NCBI GenBank assembly: GCA_035716845.1
Contig: DASTJE010000264.1
Location: 1 to 21,726, forward strand
Reading direction: 5' to 3'
Source: CADEEN01 sp035716845
Lineage (GTDB): Bacteria > Pseudomonadota > Gammaproteobacteria > Burkholderiales > Burkholderiaceae_C
Length of the DNA stretch: 21,726 nt
The notes beneath the pieces were generated by a model. It did not search any database, was not told the DNA's origin, and saw only the letters and a program-made list of their open reading frames with translations. This document shows, piece by piece, positions 1 through 7,755 of the stretch; the stretch's first letter is position 1; every line of letters begins with the position of its first letter. The position numbers were made by a program, and so were the translations under genes.

Positions 1-720
1 GGCGAGGATGCGCGCGTCGGAGCCGATCGTCACCAGGTCGAAGCCCTTGGCGATGCGCGAACGCGCCACGTCGCTGCGCCCGTTGTGCACGCCGGCCTTC
101 AGGCCGTGCGCATGCGCCCGCGCGAGGATGTGGTCGATCGCCTGCGCGACCGGCGGGTCGACGTCGTCGAACAGCGGCCGGCAGCCGAGCGACAGCGACA
201 GGTCCGACGGCCCGATGTAGACCGCGTCGATGCCCTCGACCGAGCAGATCGCGTCGAGGTTGTCGAGCGCCTGGCGCGTCTCGATCATCGCGAACACCAC
301 GACGTTGTCGTTGGCCGCGGTGGCGTAGTCGGCGCCGTGCACCAGGCCCGCGCGCACCGGCCCGAAGCTGCGGCCGCCGCGCGGTGCGTAGCGGGCGTAG
401 GAGGCCAGGCGCTCGGCGTCCTCGCGCGTGTTGACCATCGGGCAGATCAGGGTCTGCGCGCCGGCGTCGAGCGCCTTCATGATGATGCTCGGCTCGAGCC
501 AGGGCACGCGCACCACCGGCGCGGTGGGCGTGGCCTGGATCGCCTGCAGCATGGGCACCAGCGCCGCGTCGTCGATCAGCCCGTGCTGCATGTCGATGGT
601 CAGGGTGTCCCAGCCCTGGTGCGCCATCACCTCGGCGGAAAAGCTGTTGGGCACCGCCAGCCAGCCGTTGACGGCCGCCCGGCCCTGGGCCCAGAGCGTG
701 CGAAGCTTGTTGTCTCTCAT
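1..720 (-). CDS. HpcH/HpaI family aldolase (probable 2-dehydro-3-deoxyglucarate aldolase), 3' end outside window
   Basis: Class II, metal-dependent aldolase. In this locus it would cleave 5-keto-4-deoxy- or 2-keto-3-deoxyglucarate into pyruvate and tartronate semialdehyde, as GarL does. 240 residues are visible before the left edge, close to full length for a family of about 250-270. Family landmarks are H46 (in DMQHG), R71 (VVRVPW), E147 (MIETRQAL) and D173 (YIGPSDLSLSLG); the last two match the usual metal ligands. An AGGAG box lies about 5 bases before the ATG at 718-720. It is the last visible gene of the leftward operon, 51 bases after the talarate/galactarate dehydratase. The family also includes 4-hydroxy-2-oxoheptanedioate and 2-keto-3-deoxyrhamnonate aldolases, so the substrate is inferred from the neighbours. 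No garR or garK is visible; they may lie beyond the left edge. Confidence 0.85.
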   Translation of the reverse strand, partial: MRDNKLRTLWAQGRAAVNGWLAVPNSFSAEVMAHQGWDTLTIDMQHGLIDDAALVPMLQAIQATPTAPVVRVPWLEPSIIMKALDAGAQTLICPMVNTREDAERLASYARYAPRGGRSFGPVRAGLVHGADYATAANDNVVVFAMIETRQALDNLDAICSVEGIDAVYIGPSDLSLSLGCRPLFDDVDPPVAQAIDHILARAHAHGLKAGVHNGRSDVARSRIAKGFDLVTIGSDARILA

Positions 721-771
721 CGTGACTCCTCGTGTGCGTGTCGATGTGCGTCGATGGGCGCCGCCGCCCGC

Positions 772-1968
772 TCAGGGCTGGCGGCCGATGTCCTCGCTGC
801 GCGCCGTCCAGGCCCGCGCCTGTTCGCTGATCGTGATGCCCAGGCCCGGACGCGCGGGCAGGTGCATCCAGCCGTCGCGGATGTCCAGCCGCTCGTCGAA
901 CAGCGGTTCGAGCCAGTCGAAGTGCTCGACCCAGGCGCCGTGCGGGTAGGCCGCCGCCAGGTGCAGGTGGATCTCCATCGCGAAGTGCGGCGCGAGCCGC
1001 AGCCGCGCCTGGTCCGCCAGGGCGGCGATCCTCAGGAACTGCGTGATGCCGCCCACGCGCGGTGCGTCCGGCTGGATGATGTCGGCGCTGCGCAGGCGGA
1101 TCAGCTCGACGTGCTCGGCCACGCTGGTCAGCATCTCGCCGGTGGCGATCGGCGTGTCGAAGGTCGCCGCCAGCTGCGCGTGGCCCTCGGCGTCGTAGGC
1201 GTCGAGCGGCTCCTCGATCCACAGCAGGTCCAGCGGCTCGACCATGCGGCAGAAGCGTTGCGCGGTGACGCGATCCCACTGCTGATTGGCGTCGATCGCG
1301 AGCTCCACGCGACCGTCGATCAGCTCGTGCACCGCCGACACGCGCTTCCAGTCCTCCATCGGGTCGGGCTGGCCGACCTTGAGCTTGATGCCGCCGATGC
1401 CGCGCTCGAGCAGCGACTCGACGTTGCGCAGCACCTGCGGCAGCGGCGTGGACAGGAAGCCGCCCGAGGTGTTGTAGCAGCGCACCGCGTCGCGGTGCGC
1501 CCCCAGCAGCTTGGCCAGCGGCAACTGGGCGCGCCGGGCCTTCAGGTCCCACAGCGCGTTGTCGAAGGCGGCGATCGCCTGCACCGCCAGCCCGCTGCGG
1601 CCGACGCTCGCGCCGGCCCACGCCAGCTTGTCCCACAGGCGCGCGATGTCGTTGGGGTCCTCGTCGAGCAGCGTGGGCGCGATCTCGCGCGCGTGCTCGT
1701 ACATCCCCGGCCCGCCGGCGCGCTTGCTGTACGAGAAGCCCGTGCCGCTGTGCCCCTCCCGCGTCTGCACCTCGACGAACAGGACGGCCACCTCGGTGAG
1801 CGGCTTCTGCCGGCCCGTCAGCACCTTGGCGTCGCTGATCGGGGACTTCAACGGCAGGATCACCAGCGACAGCCGCAGCCAGACGATGCGGTCCAGCGTC
1901 GCCGCGCCGCCCGGGGCGTTCGCCGCAAGCGGGTGGGGTCGCAGGCGCGCCGTGCTCACCGGGCTCAC
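772..1968 (-). CDS. L-talarate/galactarate dehydratase (enolase superfamily, mandelate racemase subgroup)
   Basis: Dehydrates galactarate or L-talarate to 5-keto-4-deoxyglucarate in the cytoplasm. The 398-residue protein closely resembles the characterised L-talarate/galactarate dehydratases remembered from Salmonella and Polaromonas. Landmarks are K195 and K197 in IGGIKLKVGQ, metal ligands D226 (DANQQWD), E252 (IEEPLDAYD) and E278 (GEML), and the catalytic H328 in APHFAMEIH. I chose the GTG at 1966-1968 because it overlaps the stop of the receptor gene upstream as GTGA, and because it puts the catalytic residues at the numbers I recall for the Salmonella enzyme (K197, H328). A second GTG at 1957-1959 is possible. 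There is no clear ribosome binding site, which fits translational coupling. Function is well supported by family and context; whether talarate or galactarate is the main substrate is not decided. Confidence 0.92.
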   Translation of the reverse strand: MSPVSTARLRPHPLAANAPGGAATLDRIVWLRLSLVILPLKSPISDAKVLTGRQKPLTEVAVLFVEVQTREGHSGTGFSYSKRAGGPGMYEHAREIAPTLLDEDPNDIARLWDKLAWAGASVGRSGLAVQAIAAFDNALWDLKARRAQLPLAKLLGAHRDAVRCYNTSGGFLSTPLPQVLRNVESLLERGIGGIKLKVGQPDPMEDWKRVSAVHELIDGRVELAIDANQQWDRVTAQRFCRMVEPLDLLWIEEPLDAYDAEGHAQLAATFDTPIATGEMLTSVAEHVELIRLRSADIIQPDAPRVGGITQFLRIAALADQARLRLAPHFAMEIHLHLAAAYPHGAWVEHFDWLEPLFDERLDIRDGWMHLPARPGLGITISEQARAWTARSEDIGRQP

Positions 1969-2960
1969 TCGGGCTTGATGCCTGCGGTCTTGATGACGCG
2001 CGTCCACAGCTCGATCTCCTTCTGGACGAACTGCGTGTAGGCCGCGCCGCCGGGCGGCGGCACGACGAATCCGGTGGCCTCGAGGCGCTGCTTGATCTCG
2101 GGCGAGGTCATGATCTTGCGCAGCGCGGACTCGAGCCTGTCGACGATCGGCTGCGGCGTGCCCCTGAACACGCTCATGCCCGACCAGGACAGGGCCTGGA
2201 ACCCGGGCAGCCCGCTCTCGGCCAGCGTCGGCGTGTCCGGGTACAGCGGGTTGCGCTGCAGGCTCGACACGGCCAGCGCGCGCAGCTTGCCGGCCTTCAC
2301 GTGAGGCAGCGCCACGTCCTGGTTGATGAACATCACCGGGATCTGGCCGCCCAGCAGGTCCTGCATCATCGGGCCGCCGCCGCGGTAGGGAATGCCGACC
2401 ATGAACAGGCCCTTGCAGTCCTTGACCGCCGGCGCGCACTTGCTGCCCTCGAGCTTGAACAGCTCCATCGCCATGTGGCCCGAGGCCGCGTGCGTGAAGC
2501 CGTAGTTGAGCCTGCCCGGGTTGGCGCGCACGTAGTCGACGAACTCCTTGAAGCTCTTCCACGGCGTGCTCGCGTTGACCACCAGCACGTTGGGGCCCGA
2601 GTGCACGTGCGCCAGGTGGACGAAGTCCTTCATCGAGTCGTAGCCCAGCTTCGGGTCCAGGCCGTGCGCCACCGCGTTCTGGCCCACGCCGGTCTGGATC
2701 AGCGTGTAGCCGTCGGCCGGCATGTTCTTGGCGCGCAGCGTGCCCACCGTGCCGCCGGCGCCGCCGATGTTCTCGACGATCACCTGCTGGCCCAGCTCCT
2801 TGGTCAGCGCCTCGGCGATCATGCGCGCCATGATGTCGCTGGTGCCCCCGGCGGGGAACGGGCTGACGATCTTCAGCGGCCGGTTGGGCCAGTTGTCCTG
2901 CGCGAGTGCAGGCAGCATGGCGACGGTGGCCGCCAGGGCGACGAGGGTTCTGCGCAACAT
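1965..2960 (-). CDS. Bug-family (TctC-like) periplasmic solute-binding protein, orphan receptor
   Basis: Extracytoplasmic receptor of the tripartite tricarboxylate transporter type, the Bug family that is strongly expanded in Burkholderiales. The 331 residues begin with a signal peptide (about residues 1-20, cut after ALAQ), followed by the typical start NWPNRPLKIVSPFPAGGTSD, the PAGGT ligand-loop motif, and VENIGGAGGTVG. A good GGAAGGA box lies 8 bases before the ATG at 2958-2960. It sits between gudD (40 bases upstream) and the talarate/galactarate dehydratase, whose GTG overlaps its stop. No TctA or TctB membrane partners are in the window, so it must work with a distant permease or serve as a sensor. 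A sugar acid ligand (an aldarate) is inferred from position only. Confidence 0.9.
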   Translation of the reverse strand: MLRRTLVALAATVAMLPALAQDNWPNRPLKIVSPFPAGGTSDIMARMIAEALTKELGQQVIVENIGGAGGTVGTLRAKNMPADGYTLIQTGVGQNAVAHGLDPKLGYDSMKDFVHLAHVHSGPNVLVVNASTPWKSFKEFVDYVRANPGRLNYGFTHAASGHMAMELFKLEGSKCAPAVKDCKGLFMVGIPYRGGGPMMQDLLGGQIPVMFINQDVALPHVKAGKLRALAVSSLQRNPLYPDTPTLAESGLPGFQALSWSGMSVFRGTPQPIVDRLESALRKIMTSPEIKQRLEATGFVVPPPGGAAYTQFVQKEIELWTRVIKTAGIKPE

Positions 2961-3000
2961 GTCGGTCTTCCTTCCGTTTCGTACTGGGTGAACGGTGCGT

Positions 3001-4338
3001 TCAGCGCACCAGGCAGGGGCGCTTGGCGTCGAAAGTCCAGCCCGGGATCAGGTGCTGCATCGCGACCGCGTCGTCGCGCGCCCCCAGGCCGTGCTGCCTG
3101 TAGAGCTGGTGCGCCTTCTCGACCTCGGCCATGTCGAGCTCGATGCCCAGGCCCGGCCGCGTCGGCACGCGCACGTGGCCGCCTTCGATGCGCAAGGGCT
3201 CCCGGGTGAGCCGCTGCCCGTCCTGCCAGATCCAGTGCGTGTCGATCGCGGTGACCCTGCCGGGCGCGGCGGCGCCCACGTGGGTGAACATCGCCAGCGA
3301 GACGTCGAAGTGGTTGTTGCTGTGCGAACCCCAGGTGAGGCCCCAGTCGCGACAGGTCTGCGCCACGCGCACGCTGCCGGCCAGGGTCCAGAAGTGCGGG
3401 TCCGCGAGGGGGATGTCCACCGACTGCAGCGACAGCGCGTGCACCATCTGCCGCCAGTCGGTGGCGATCATGTTGGTGGCCGTCGGCAGGCCGGTGGCGC
3501 GGCGGAATTCGGCCATCACCTCGCGCCCCGAGAAGCCGCCCTCGGCCCCGCACGGGTCCTCGGCGTAGGCCACCACGCCGTGCATGTCGCGCATCAGCCG
3601 CACCGCATCCTTCAGCAGCCAGCCGCCGTTCGGGTCGAGCGTGATGCGCGCCTGCGGAAAGCGCTCGTGCAGCGCGACGATGGCCTCGACCTCCTGCTCG
3701 CCGCGCAGCACGCCGCCCTTGAGCTTGAAGTCGTTGAAGCCGTACAGCGCGTGCGCCGCCTCGGCCTGGCGCACGATCGCCTCGGGCGTCAGCGCCGTCT
3801 CGTGCCGCACGCGGAACCAGGGGTTCGGCGCCTCGGGCTCGCTGCGGTAGGGCAGGTCGGTGCGGGTGCGGTCGCCGACGTAGAACAGGTAGCCCAGCAT
3901 CTCGACCGAGTCGCGCTGCTGGCCTTCGCCCAGCAGCGCCGCGACCGGCACGCCCAGGTGCTGGCCCAGCAGGTCGAGCAGGGCCGACTCGATCGCGGTG
4001 ACGGCGTGGATGGTCGTGCGCAGGTCGAAGGTCTGCTGGCCGCGCCCTCCGGCATCGCGGTCGGCGAAGGCCTCGCGCACGCGCCGCAACACCGATTGCA
4101 CGTCGCCGATGCGCCGGCCGACGACCAGCGGCGCCGCGTCGTCGAGCGTGGCGCGGATCTTCTCGCTGCCGGGCACCTCGCCCACGCCGGTGCGTCCGGC
4201 GCTGTCGGTGAGGATCAGCAGGTTGCGCGTGAAGAAGGGGCCGTGGGCCCCGGACAGGTTGAGCAGCATGCCGTCGCGCCCGGCGACGGGAATGGCCTGC
4301 AGGCGGGTGACGGTCGGCGCAGCGGTGTCAGCAGTCAT
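3001..4338 (-). CDS. gudD: D-glucarate dehydratase
   Basis: Dehydrates D-glucarate (and usually L-idarate) to 5-keto-4-deoxyglucarate. The 445-residue protein matches E. coli GudD along its whole length as recalled, from IPVAGRDGMLLNLSGAH near the N-terminus to IPGWTFDAKRPCLVR at the C-terminus. The catalytic set is complete and keeps the E. coli numbering: K205 and K207 in DFKLKGG, metal ligands D235 (LDPNG), E266 (DPCGAE) and N289 (TATNM), D313 (IPLADPHFW) and H339 (TWGSHSNNH). The ATG at 4336-4338 aligns with the E. coli start. There is no ribosome binding site at normal distance. Instead the start overlaps a copy of the predicted regulator site. Twenty-five bases separate it from the GntR gene, so the two are probably co-transcribed. 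Confidence 0.96.
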   Translation of the reverse strand: MTADTAAPTVTRLQAIPVAGRDGMLLNLSGAHGPFFTRNLLILTDSAGRTGVGEVPGSEKIRATLDDAAPLVVGRRIGDVQSVLRRVREAFADRDAGGRGQQTFDLRTTIHAVTAIESALLDLLGQHLGVPVAALLGEGQQRDSVEMLGYLFYVGDRTRTDLPYRSEPEAPNPWFRVRHETALTPEAIVRQAEAAHALYGFNDFKLKGGVLRGEQEVEAIVALHERFPQARITLDPNGGWLLKDAVRLMRDMHGVVAYAEDPCGAEGGFSGREVMAEFRRATGLPTATNMIATDWRQMVHALSLQSVDIPLADPHFWTLAGSVRVAQTCRDWGLTWGSHSNNHFDVSLAMFTHVGAAAPGRVTAIDTHWIWQDGQRLTREPLRIEGGHVRVPTRPGLGIELDMAEVEKAHQLYRQHGLGARDDAVAMQHLIPGWTFDAKRPCLVR

Positions 4339-4346
4339 CGTACAAC
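4334..4346 (-). promoter_or_regulatory. Degenerate operator overlapping the gudD start
   Basis: Read on the minus strand this is GTTGTACGATGAC. Its first nine bases, GTTGTACGA, are identical to the palindrome between the divergent operons at 5125-5133; the right half is degraded (ATGAC against ACAAC). It includes the gudD ATG. Binding of the neighbouring GntR protein here is inferred; it could control an internal gudD promoter or translation start, or be a chance match. Confidence 0.4.
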
Positions 4347-4363
4347 ATGGCCGGAGCCAGTCC

Positions 4364-5080
4364 TCAGGCGAGCGCCGCGCGCCGGCGGCGTTCGCGGCCG
4401 TTGGCCAGGTGGGTGCGCATCGCCGCGCGAGCCGCCTCGGCATCGCCGGCGGCGATCGCGTCGTAGATGCTCTCGTGCTCGGCGTTGACGCGGCGCAGGT
4501 AGGCCGCGCGCTCGGCAGCGCCCTCGGGCTCGACGCCCGCGCCCAGGCGTGCACGCGGGATGATCTTGGCCCCCAGCATCGCCATCAGCACGCCGAAGTG
4601 CGGATTGCCGGTCGCGCGCGCGATCTCGCTGTGGAAGCGCAGGTCCGAGTCGACCGCGTCGCGGCCGGCCTCGACGGCGCGCGCGAAGTCGTCGAGCGCG
4701 GCGCGCATCACCTTGAGATGGCCCGCGTCGCGCCGCTGCGCCGCCAGCGCCGCGGCCTCGGTCTCGATGCCGATGCGCAGCTCGAGCACCGCGATCACGT
4801 CGCGCAGGGTGGCCAGGTGGCGCGGCGCGATGCGAAAGCCCGCCCCCGCCTCCGGCGGACCGACGACGAAGGTGCCCACGCCGTGCCGCGTGCGCACCGC
4901 GCCGGCGTGCTGCAGCTTGGACAGGGCCTCGCGCACCACCGTGCGGCTGACGCCGAACTCGTCCATGAACGCCGCCTCCGTGGGCAGGCGCGCGCCCGGC
5001 GCCAGCTTGCCGGCGGCGATGCGCTCGGCGAGGGCGTCGGCCAGGTCGTGGGCCAGGGGGCGTTGGCGTCGGGTCAGCAT
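4364..5080 (-). CDS. GntR-family transcriptional regulator, FadR/FCD subfamily
   Basis: Predicted sugar-acid-responsive repressor of this island. The 238 residues show an N-terminal winged helix-turn-helix (about residues 8-75; LPTEAAFMDEFGVSRTVVRE is the typical GntR recognition region, then HGVGTFV of the wing) and a C-terminal all-helical FCD ligand domain (about residues 88-230). Likely metal/ligand residues of FCD are in DSDLRFH (D146, H150), EHESIYDAI (H202) and MRTHL (H224). It is the first gene of the leftward arm and lies back to back with udh; the 94-base gap holds a GTTGT-N3-ACAAC palindrome. The ATG at 5078-5080 has no strong ribosome binding site. The effector is probably a uronate, aldarate or the keto-deoxy-aldarate, by analogy with regulators of such loci. 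Confidence 0.9.
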   Translation of the reverse strand: MLTRRQRPLAHDLADALAERIAAGKLAPGARLPTEAAFMDEFGVSRTVVREALSKLQHAGAVRTRHGVGTFVVGPPEAGAGFRIAPRHLATLRDVIAVLELRIGIETEAAALAAQRRDAGHLKVMRAALDDFARAVEAGRDAVDSDLRFHSEIARATGNPHFGVLMAMLGAKIIPRARLGAGVEPEGAAERAAYLRRVNAEHESIYDAIAAGDAEAARAAMRTHLANGRERRRRAALA

Positions 5081-5124
5081 GCGGGCAAATACCGAGTCGC
5101 GATCGATCGGGGAGGGTTAGCATT

Positions 5125-5137
5125 GTTGTACGACAAC
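5125..5137. promoter_or_regulatory. Predicted GntR operator in the divergent gntR-udh promoter region
   Basis: Inverted repeat GTTGT-ACG-ACAAC, the size and spacing expected for FadR-subfamily operators (short arms, central spacer, TTGT/ACAA-type halves). A further half site, GACAAC, follows at 5139-5144, so GACAAC occurs twice with a 7-base period. It is the only clear symmetry in the 94-base gap and is placed to control both arms. I could not assign -35 and -10 boxes with confidence in this gap. Confidence 0.6.
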
Positions 5138-5174
5138 CGACAACTGAGTGCCCGGGAATCTACCTAGCCCCGCG

Positions 5175-5996
5175 ATGGACCCCACCACCCCCCTGCGCTT
5201 CCGTCGCCTGCTCCTGACCGGGGCGGCCGGCAACCTCGGCCGCGAGCTGCGGCCGCGCCTGAAGAAGTACTGCGACGTGTTGCGCGTGTCGCACCGCAGC
5301 GAGTTCGGACCCGCGGGCGCCGGCGAGGAGGTGATGCTCGCCGCGCTGGGCGACAAGGCCCGGGTGATGGCGCTGTGCGAGGGCGTCGATGCCGTCGTGC
5401 ACATGGGCGGCGTGTCCACCGAGAAGACCTGGGAGTCGATCCTCGACGCCAACATCGTCGGCATGGTCAATCTGTACGAAGGCGCGCGCGCCCACGGCGT
5501 CAGGCGCATCGTGTTCGCGAGTTCCAACCACGTCACCGGCTTCTACCGCCAGGACGAGGTGGTCTCGCCGCGCGACCCGGTGCGCCCGGACGGCTTCTAC
5601 GGCCTGTCCAAGGCCTTCGGCGAGAACCTGGCCCAGCTGTACTGGGACAAGCACGGCATCGAGACGGTGAGCCTGCGCATCGGCTCGTCGTTCGCCGAGC
5701 CGAAGGACCGCCGCATGCTTGCCACCTGGATGAGCTTCGACGACACCGAGCGCCTGGTGATGGCCGCGCTCACCGCGCCGGTGGTGGGCCACAGCGTGAT
5801 CTACGGCATGAGCGACAACTCGACCCTGTTCTGGGACAACACGCCCGCCCGTCACGTGGGCTACCGTCCGCGCGACAGCTCCGACGCGTTCCGCGCCGCC
5901 GTGGAGGCGCGCCAGCCGGCGATCGATGCCACCCAACCGGCCGCCCGCTACCAGGGCGGCGTATTCGTGACCCAAGGCCCTTACTTCGAGGACTGA
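5175..5996 (+). CDS. udh: NAD-dependent uronate dehydrogenase
   Basis: Oxidises D-galacturonate or D-glucuronate at C1 to the aldaro-1,5-lactone with NAD, the first step of the oxidative uronate pathway. The 273-residue short-chain dehydrogenase-like protein starts with LLLTGAAGNLG (Rossmann GxxGxxG, residues 13-22), then has FASSNHVTGFY (catalytic Ser about 117) and the YxxxK pair Y142/K146 in FYGLSKAFGEN. SLRIGSSF and the tail resemble Agrobacterium and Pseudomonas uronate dehydrogenases. I chose the ATG at 5175 because it gives the short N-terminus usual in the family; an in-frame GTG at 5148 would add nine residues. Neither has a ribosome binding site, so a leaderless or short-leader transcript is possible. 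It heads the rightward operon, 37 bases past the operator; dctP follows after 17 bases. Confidence 0.92.
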   Translation: MDPTTPLRFRRLLLTGAAGNLGRELRPRLKKYCDVLRVSHRSEFGPAGAGEEVMLAALGDKARVMALCEGVDAVVHMGGVSTEKTWESILDANIVGMVNLYEGARAHGVRRIVFASSNHVTGFYRQDEVVSPRDPVRPDGFYGLSKAFGENLAQLYWDKHGIETVSLRIGSSFAEPKDRRMLATWMSFDDTERLVMAALTAPVVGHSVIYGMSDNSTLFWDNTPARHVGYRPRDSSDAFRAAVEARQPAIDATQPAARYQGGVFVTQGPYFED

Positions 5997-6013
5997 TACA
6001 GGAGACGATGACG

Positions 6014-6982
6014 ATGAAGATGCTCAAGACCCTGCTTGCCGCTGCGGCGACGGCGGCCCTCGCCGGGCATGTCCAGGCGGTGGAGTTCCGCTCGGCCGAC
6101 ACCCACAACGCCGACGACTATCCGACGGTGGTGGCCGTCAAGTACATGAGCGAGCAGCTCGAGAAGAAGAGCGGCGGCAAGCACAAGATCAAGGTCTTCA
6201 ACAAGAGCGCGCTGGGCTCCGAGAAGGAGACCATCGACCAGGTGAAGATCGGCGCGCTCGACTTCACGCGCGTCAACGTCGGACCGATGAACAACATCTG
6301 CCCGCTGACGCAGGTGCCGACGATGCCCTTCCTGTTCAACAGCATCCCGCACATGCGCAAGGTGCTCGACGGCCCGGTGGGCGAGGAGATCCTCAAGAGC
6401 TGCGAGTCGGCCGGCTATATCGGCCTGGCCTTCTACGACAGCGGCGCGCGCTCGATCTACGCCAAGAAGCCGATCAAGACCGTGGCGGACGCCAAGGGCC
6501 TGAAGATCCGCGTGCAGCAGTCCGACCTGTGGGTGGCCCTCGTCAGCGCGATGGGCGCCAACGCCACGCCGATGCCCTACGGCGAGGTCTACACCGCGCT
6601 CAAGACCGGCCTGATCGACGCCGCCGAGAACAACATCCCGTCGTTCGACACCGCCAAGCACGTCGAGGCGGTGAAGGTCTACTCCAGGACCGAGCACTCG
6701 ATGGCGCCCGAGATCCTGGTCATGAGCAAGGTGGTGTGGGACAAGCTGCCCAAGGCCGAGCAGGACATGATCCGCGCCGCGGCCAAGGAGTCGGTGGCCT
6801 TCCAGCGCCAGAAGTGGGACGAGCAGGAAGCCAAGTCGCTGGCCAGCGTGAAGGCGCAGGGCGCCGAGATCGTCGAGGTGGACAAGAAGTCGTTCCAGTC
6901 CGTGATGGGCCCGGTCTACGACAAGTTCATGACCACGCCCGACATGAAGCGCCTGGTCAAGGCGGTCCAGGACACGAAGTAA
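6014..6982 (+). CDS. dctP: TRAP transporter solute-binding protein (DctP family), probable uronate receptor
   Basis: Periplasmic receptor that hands substrate to the DctQ/DctM membrane pair encoded next. 322 residues: signal peptide about 1-22 (MKMLKTLLAAAATAALAGHV, cut near VQA), then the DctP fold. The ligand-carboxylate arginine is likely R166 in GLKIRVQQSD, and GLIDAAENN (about 199-207) is the family motif preceding the hinge. Three ATGs lie close together (6008, 6014, 6020). AGGAG at 6000-6004 sits 9 bases before 6014 but only 3 before 6008, so 6014 is preferred. Its place between udh and the lactonase suggests galacturonate or glucuronate as ligand, as known for related Polaromonas receptors; this is inference from context. 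Confidence 0.92.
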   Translation: MKMLKTLLAAAATAALAGHVQAVEFRSADTHNADDYPTVVAVKYMSEQLEKKSGGKHKIKVFNKSALGSEKETIDQVKIGALDFTRVNVGPMNNICPLTQVPTMPFLFNSIPHMRKVLDGPVGEEILKSCESAGYIGLAFYDSGARSIYAKKPIKTVADAKGLKIRVQQSDLWVALVSAMGANATPMPYGEVYTALKTGLIDAAENNIPSFDTAKHVEAVKVYSRTEHSMAPEILVMSKVVWDKLPKAEQDMIRAAAKESVAFQRQKWDEQEAKSLASVKAQGAEIVEVDKKSFQSVMGPVYDKFMTTPDMKRLVKAVQDTK

Positions 6983-7112
6983 ACCCACCCCCGGAGCGCT
7001 CTCGCGCTCCCCCTCGGCGTTCGAAGGACCCCTTCAGCGCCCAGGGGCACCGTCAAGGGACCGGCCGAGCCGGTTCCCTGGCGGTCGCTGGGCCAGCCGA
7101 GCCAATACCACC
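6983..7112 (+). repeat. Intergenic stem-loop cluster between dctP and dctQ
   Basis: A 130-base gap within the operon with three consecutive inverted repeats: GGAGCGC/GCGCTCC (6993-6999 and 7004-7010, loop TCTC), CCCCT/AGGGG (7029-7033 and 7043-7047), and AGGGACCGGC/GCCGGTTCCCT (7056-7065 and 7069-7079, one bulged T). None is followed by a T-run, so these are not classical terminators. Such hairpins after receptor genes commonly protect the upstream mRNA or attenuate the membrane genes, giving more receptor than permease; that role is inferred. Confidence 0.6.
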
Positions 7113-7601
7113 ATGTACACGCGCCTGTGCGCCGCGCTGTCCAAGCTGTGCCTGATGCTGGCCGTCGCCCTGCTGCTGGCGATCGTCGTGAGCGTGCAGT
7201 GGCAGGTGTTCGGGCGCTACGTGATGAACGACACGCCCACCTGGGCCGAGGCGCTGGCGCTGCTGCTGGTGCTCTTCGTCACTGCCTTCGGTCTGGCGGT
7301 GGGCGTGCGCGACGCCGGCCACATCGGTCTTGAATCGATGGTCGCGCTGCTGCCGGCGCACTGGCGCCGCCGCATCGAGCTGGTGATCCACGCGCTGGTG
7401 GGCACCTTCGGCGGCTTCATGGTCTACGGCGGCTGGATCTGGGCCGCCGCCAAGTGGAACGAGAAGAAGCCGATGCTGCCGGTGCCCGACGGCATCGACT
7501 ACGTGCCGCTCATCATCGCGGGCGCGCTCATCGTGCTGTTCTCGATCGAGCACGTCGTGGCCAATCTGCAAGGCAAAGTGGTCGAGCCCGCATGGAACTG
7601 A
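7113..7601 (+). CDS. dctQ: TRAP transporter small permease (DctQ family)
   Basis: Small inner-membrane subunit of the TRAP transporter. The 162 residues hold four predicted transmembrane helices, about residues 10-32, 45-65, 88-110 and 130-150. The family stretch WQVFGRYVMNDTPTWAEALA lies between helices 1 and 2. The ATG at 7113 has no strong ribosome binding site. The gene ends Trp-Asn-stop at 7593-7601, and these bases are also the start of the first 77-bp repeat unit (ATGGAACTGA), so its stop overlaps the next start codon in another frame. It forms the transporter with dctP before it and dctM after the repeats. Confidence 0.93.
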   Translation: MYTRLCAALSKLCLMLAVALLLAIVVSVQWQVFGRYVMNDTPTWAEALALLLVLFVTAFGLAVGVRDAGHIGLESMVALLPAHWRRRIELVIHALVGTFGGFMVYGGWIWAAAKWNEKKPMLPVPDGIDYVPLIIAGALIVLFSIEHVVANLQGKVVEPAWN

Positions 7602-7755
7602 CGAAGAGCCGCCTCGAGTCAGTTCGCGCCCCCTTGGGGGGCCGCGAGCGCAGCGAGCTGGGGGGCACATGGAACTGACGAAGAGCCGCCTCGAGTCAGT
7701 TCGCGCCCCCTTGGCGGGCCGCGAGCGCAGCGAGCTGGGGGGCCCATGGAACTGA
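7592..7755 (+). other. Two overlapping 28-codon mini-ORFs encoded by the tandem repeat
   Basis: Mini-ORF 1 (7592-7678) reads MELTKSRLESVRAPLGG... and ends in TWN-stop. Mini-ORF 2 (7669-7755) reads the same with two substitutions (LAG for LGG, GPWN for GTWN). Each begins in the last ten bases of the frame before: dctQ stop at 7599-7601 lies inside the start of mini-ORF 1, its stop at 7676-7678 inside the start of mini-ORF 2, and that stop at 7753-7755 inside the start of dctM. Each ATG is preceded by the same G-run. They may only relay ribosomes, with no function for the peptides; translation is not proven. Confidence 0.45.

Noticed and set aside
85..2040. Long plus-strand open frame (651 codons) over the aldolase and dehydratase genes
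   Set aside because: Antisense shadow typical of GC-rich DNA: Arg/Ala/His-rich low-complexity protein with no family motif, opposite to genes with complete catalytic residues.
5148..5174. Upstream GTG start of udh
   Set aside because: It would add nine residues before a normal family N-terminus and has no ribosome binding site; ATG 5175 was preferred, though not with certainty.
6993..7010. Rho-independent terminator after dctP
   Set aside because: The stem is good but no T-run follows and the operon clearly continues into dctQ.
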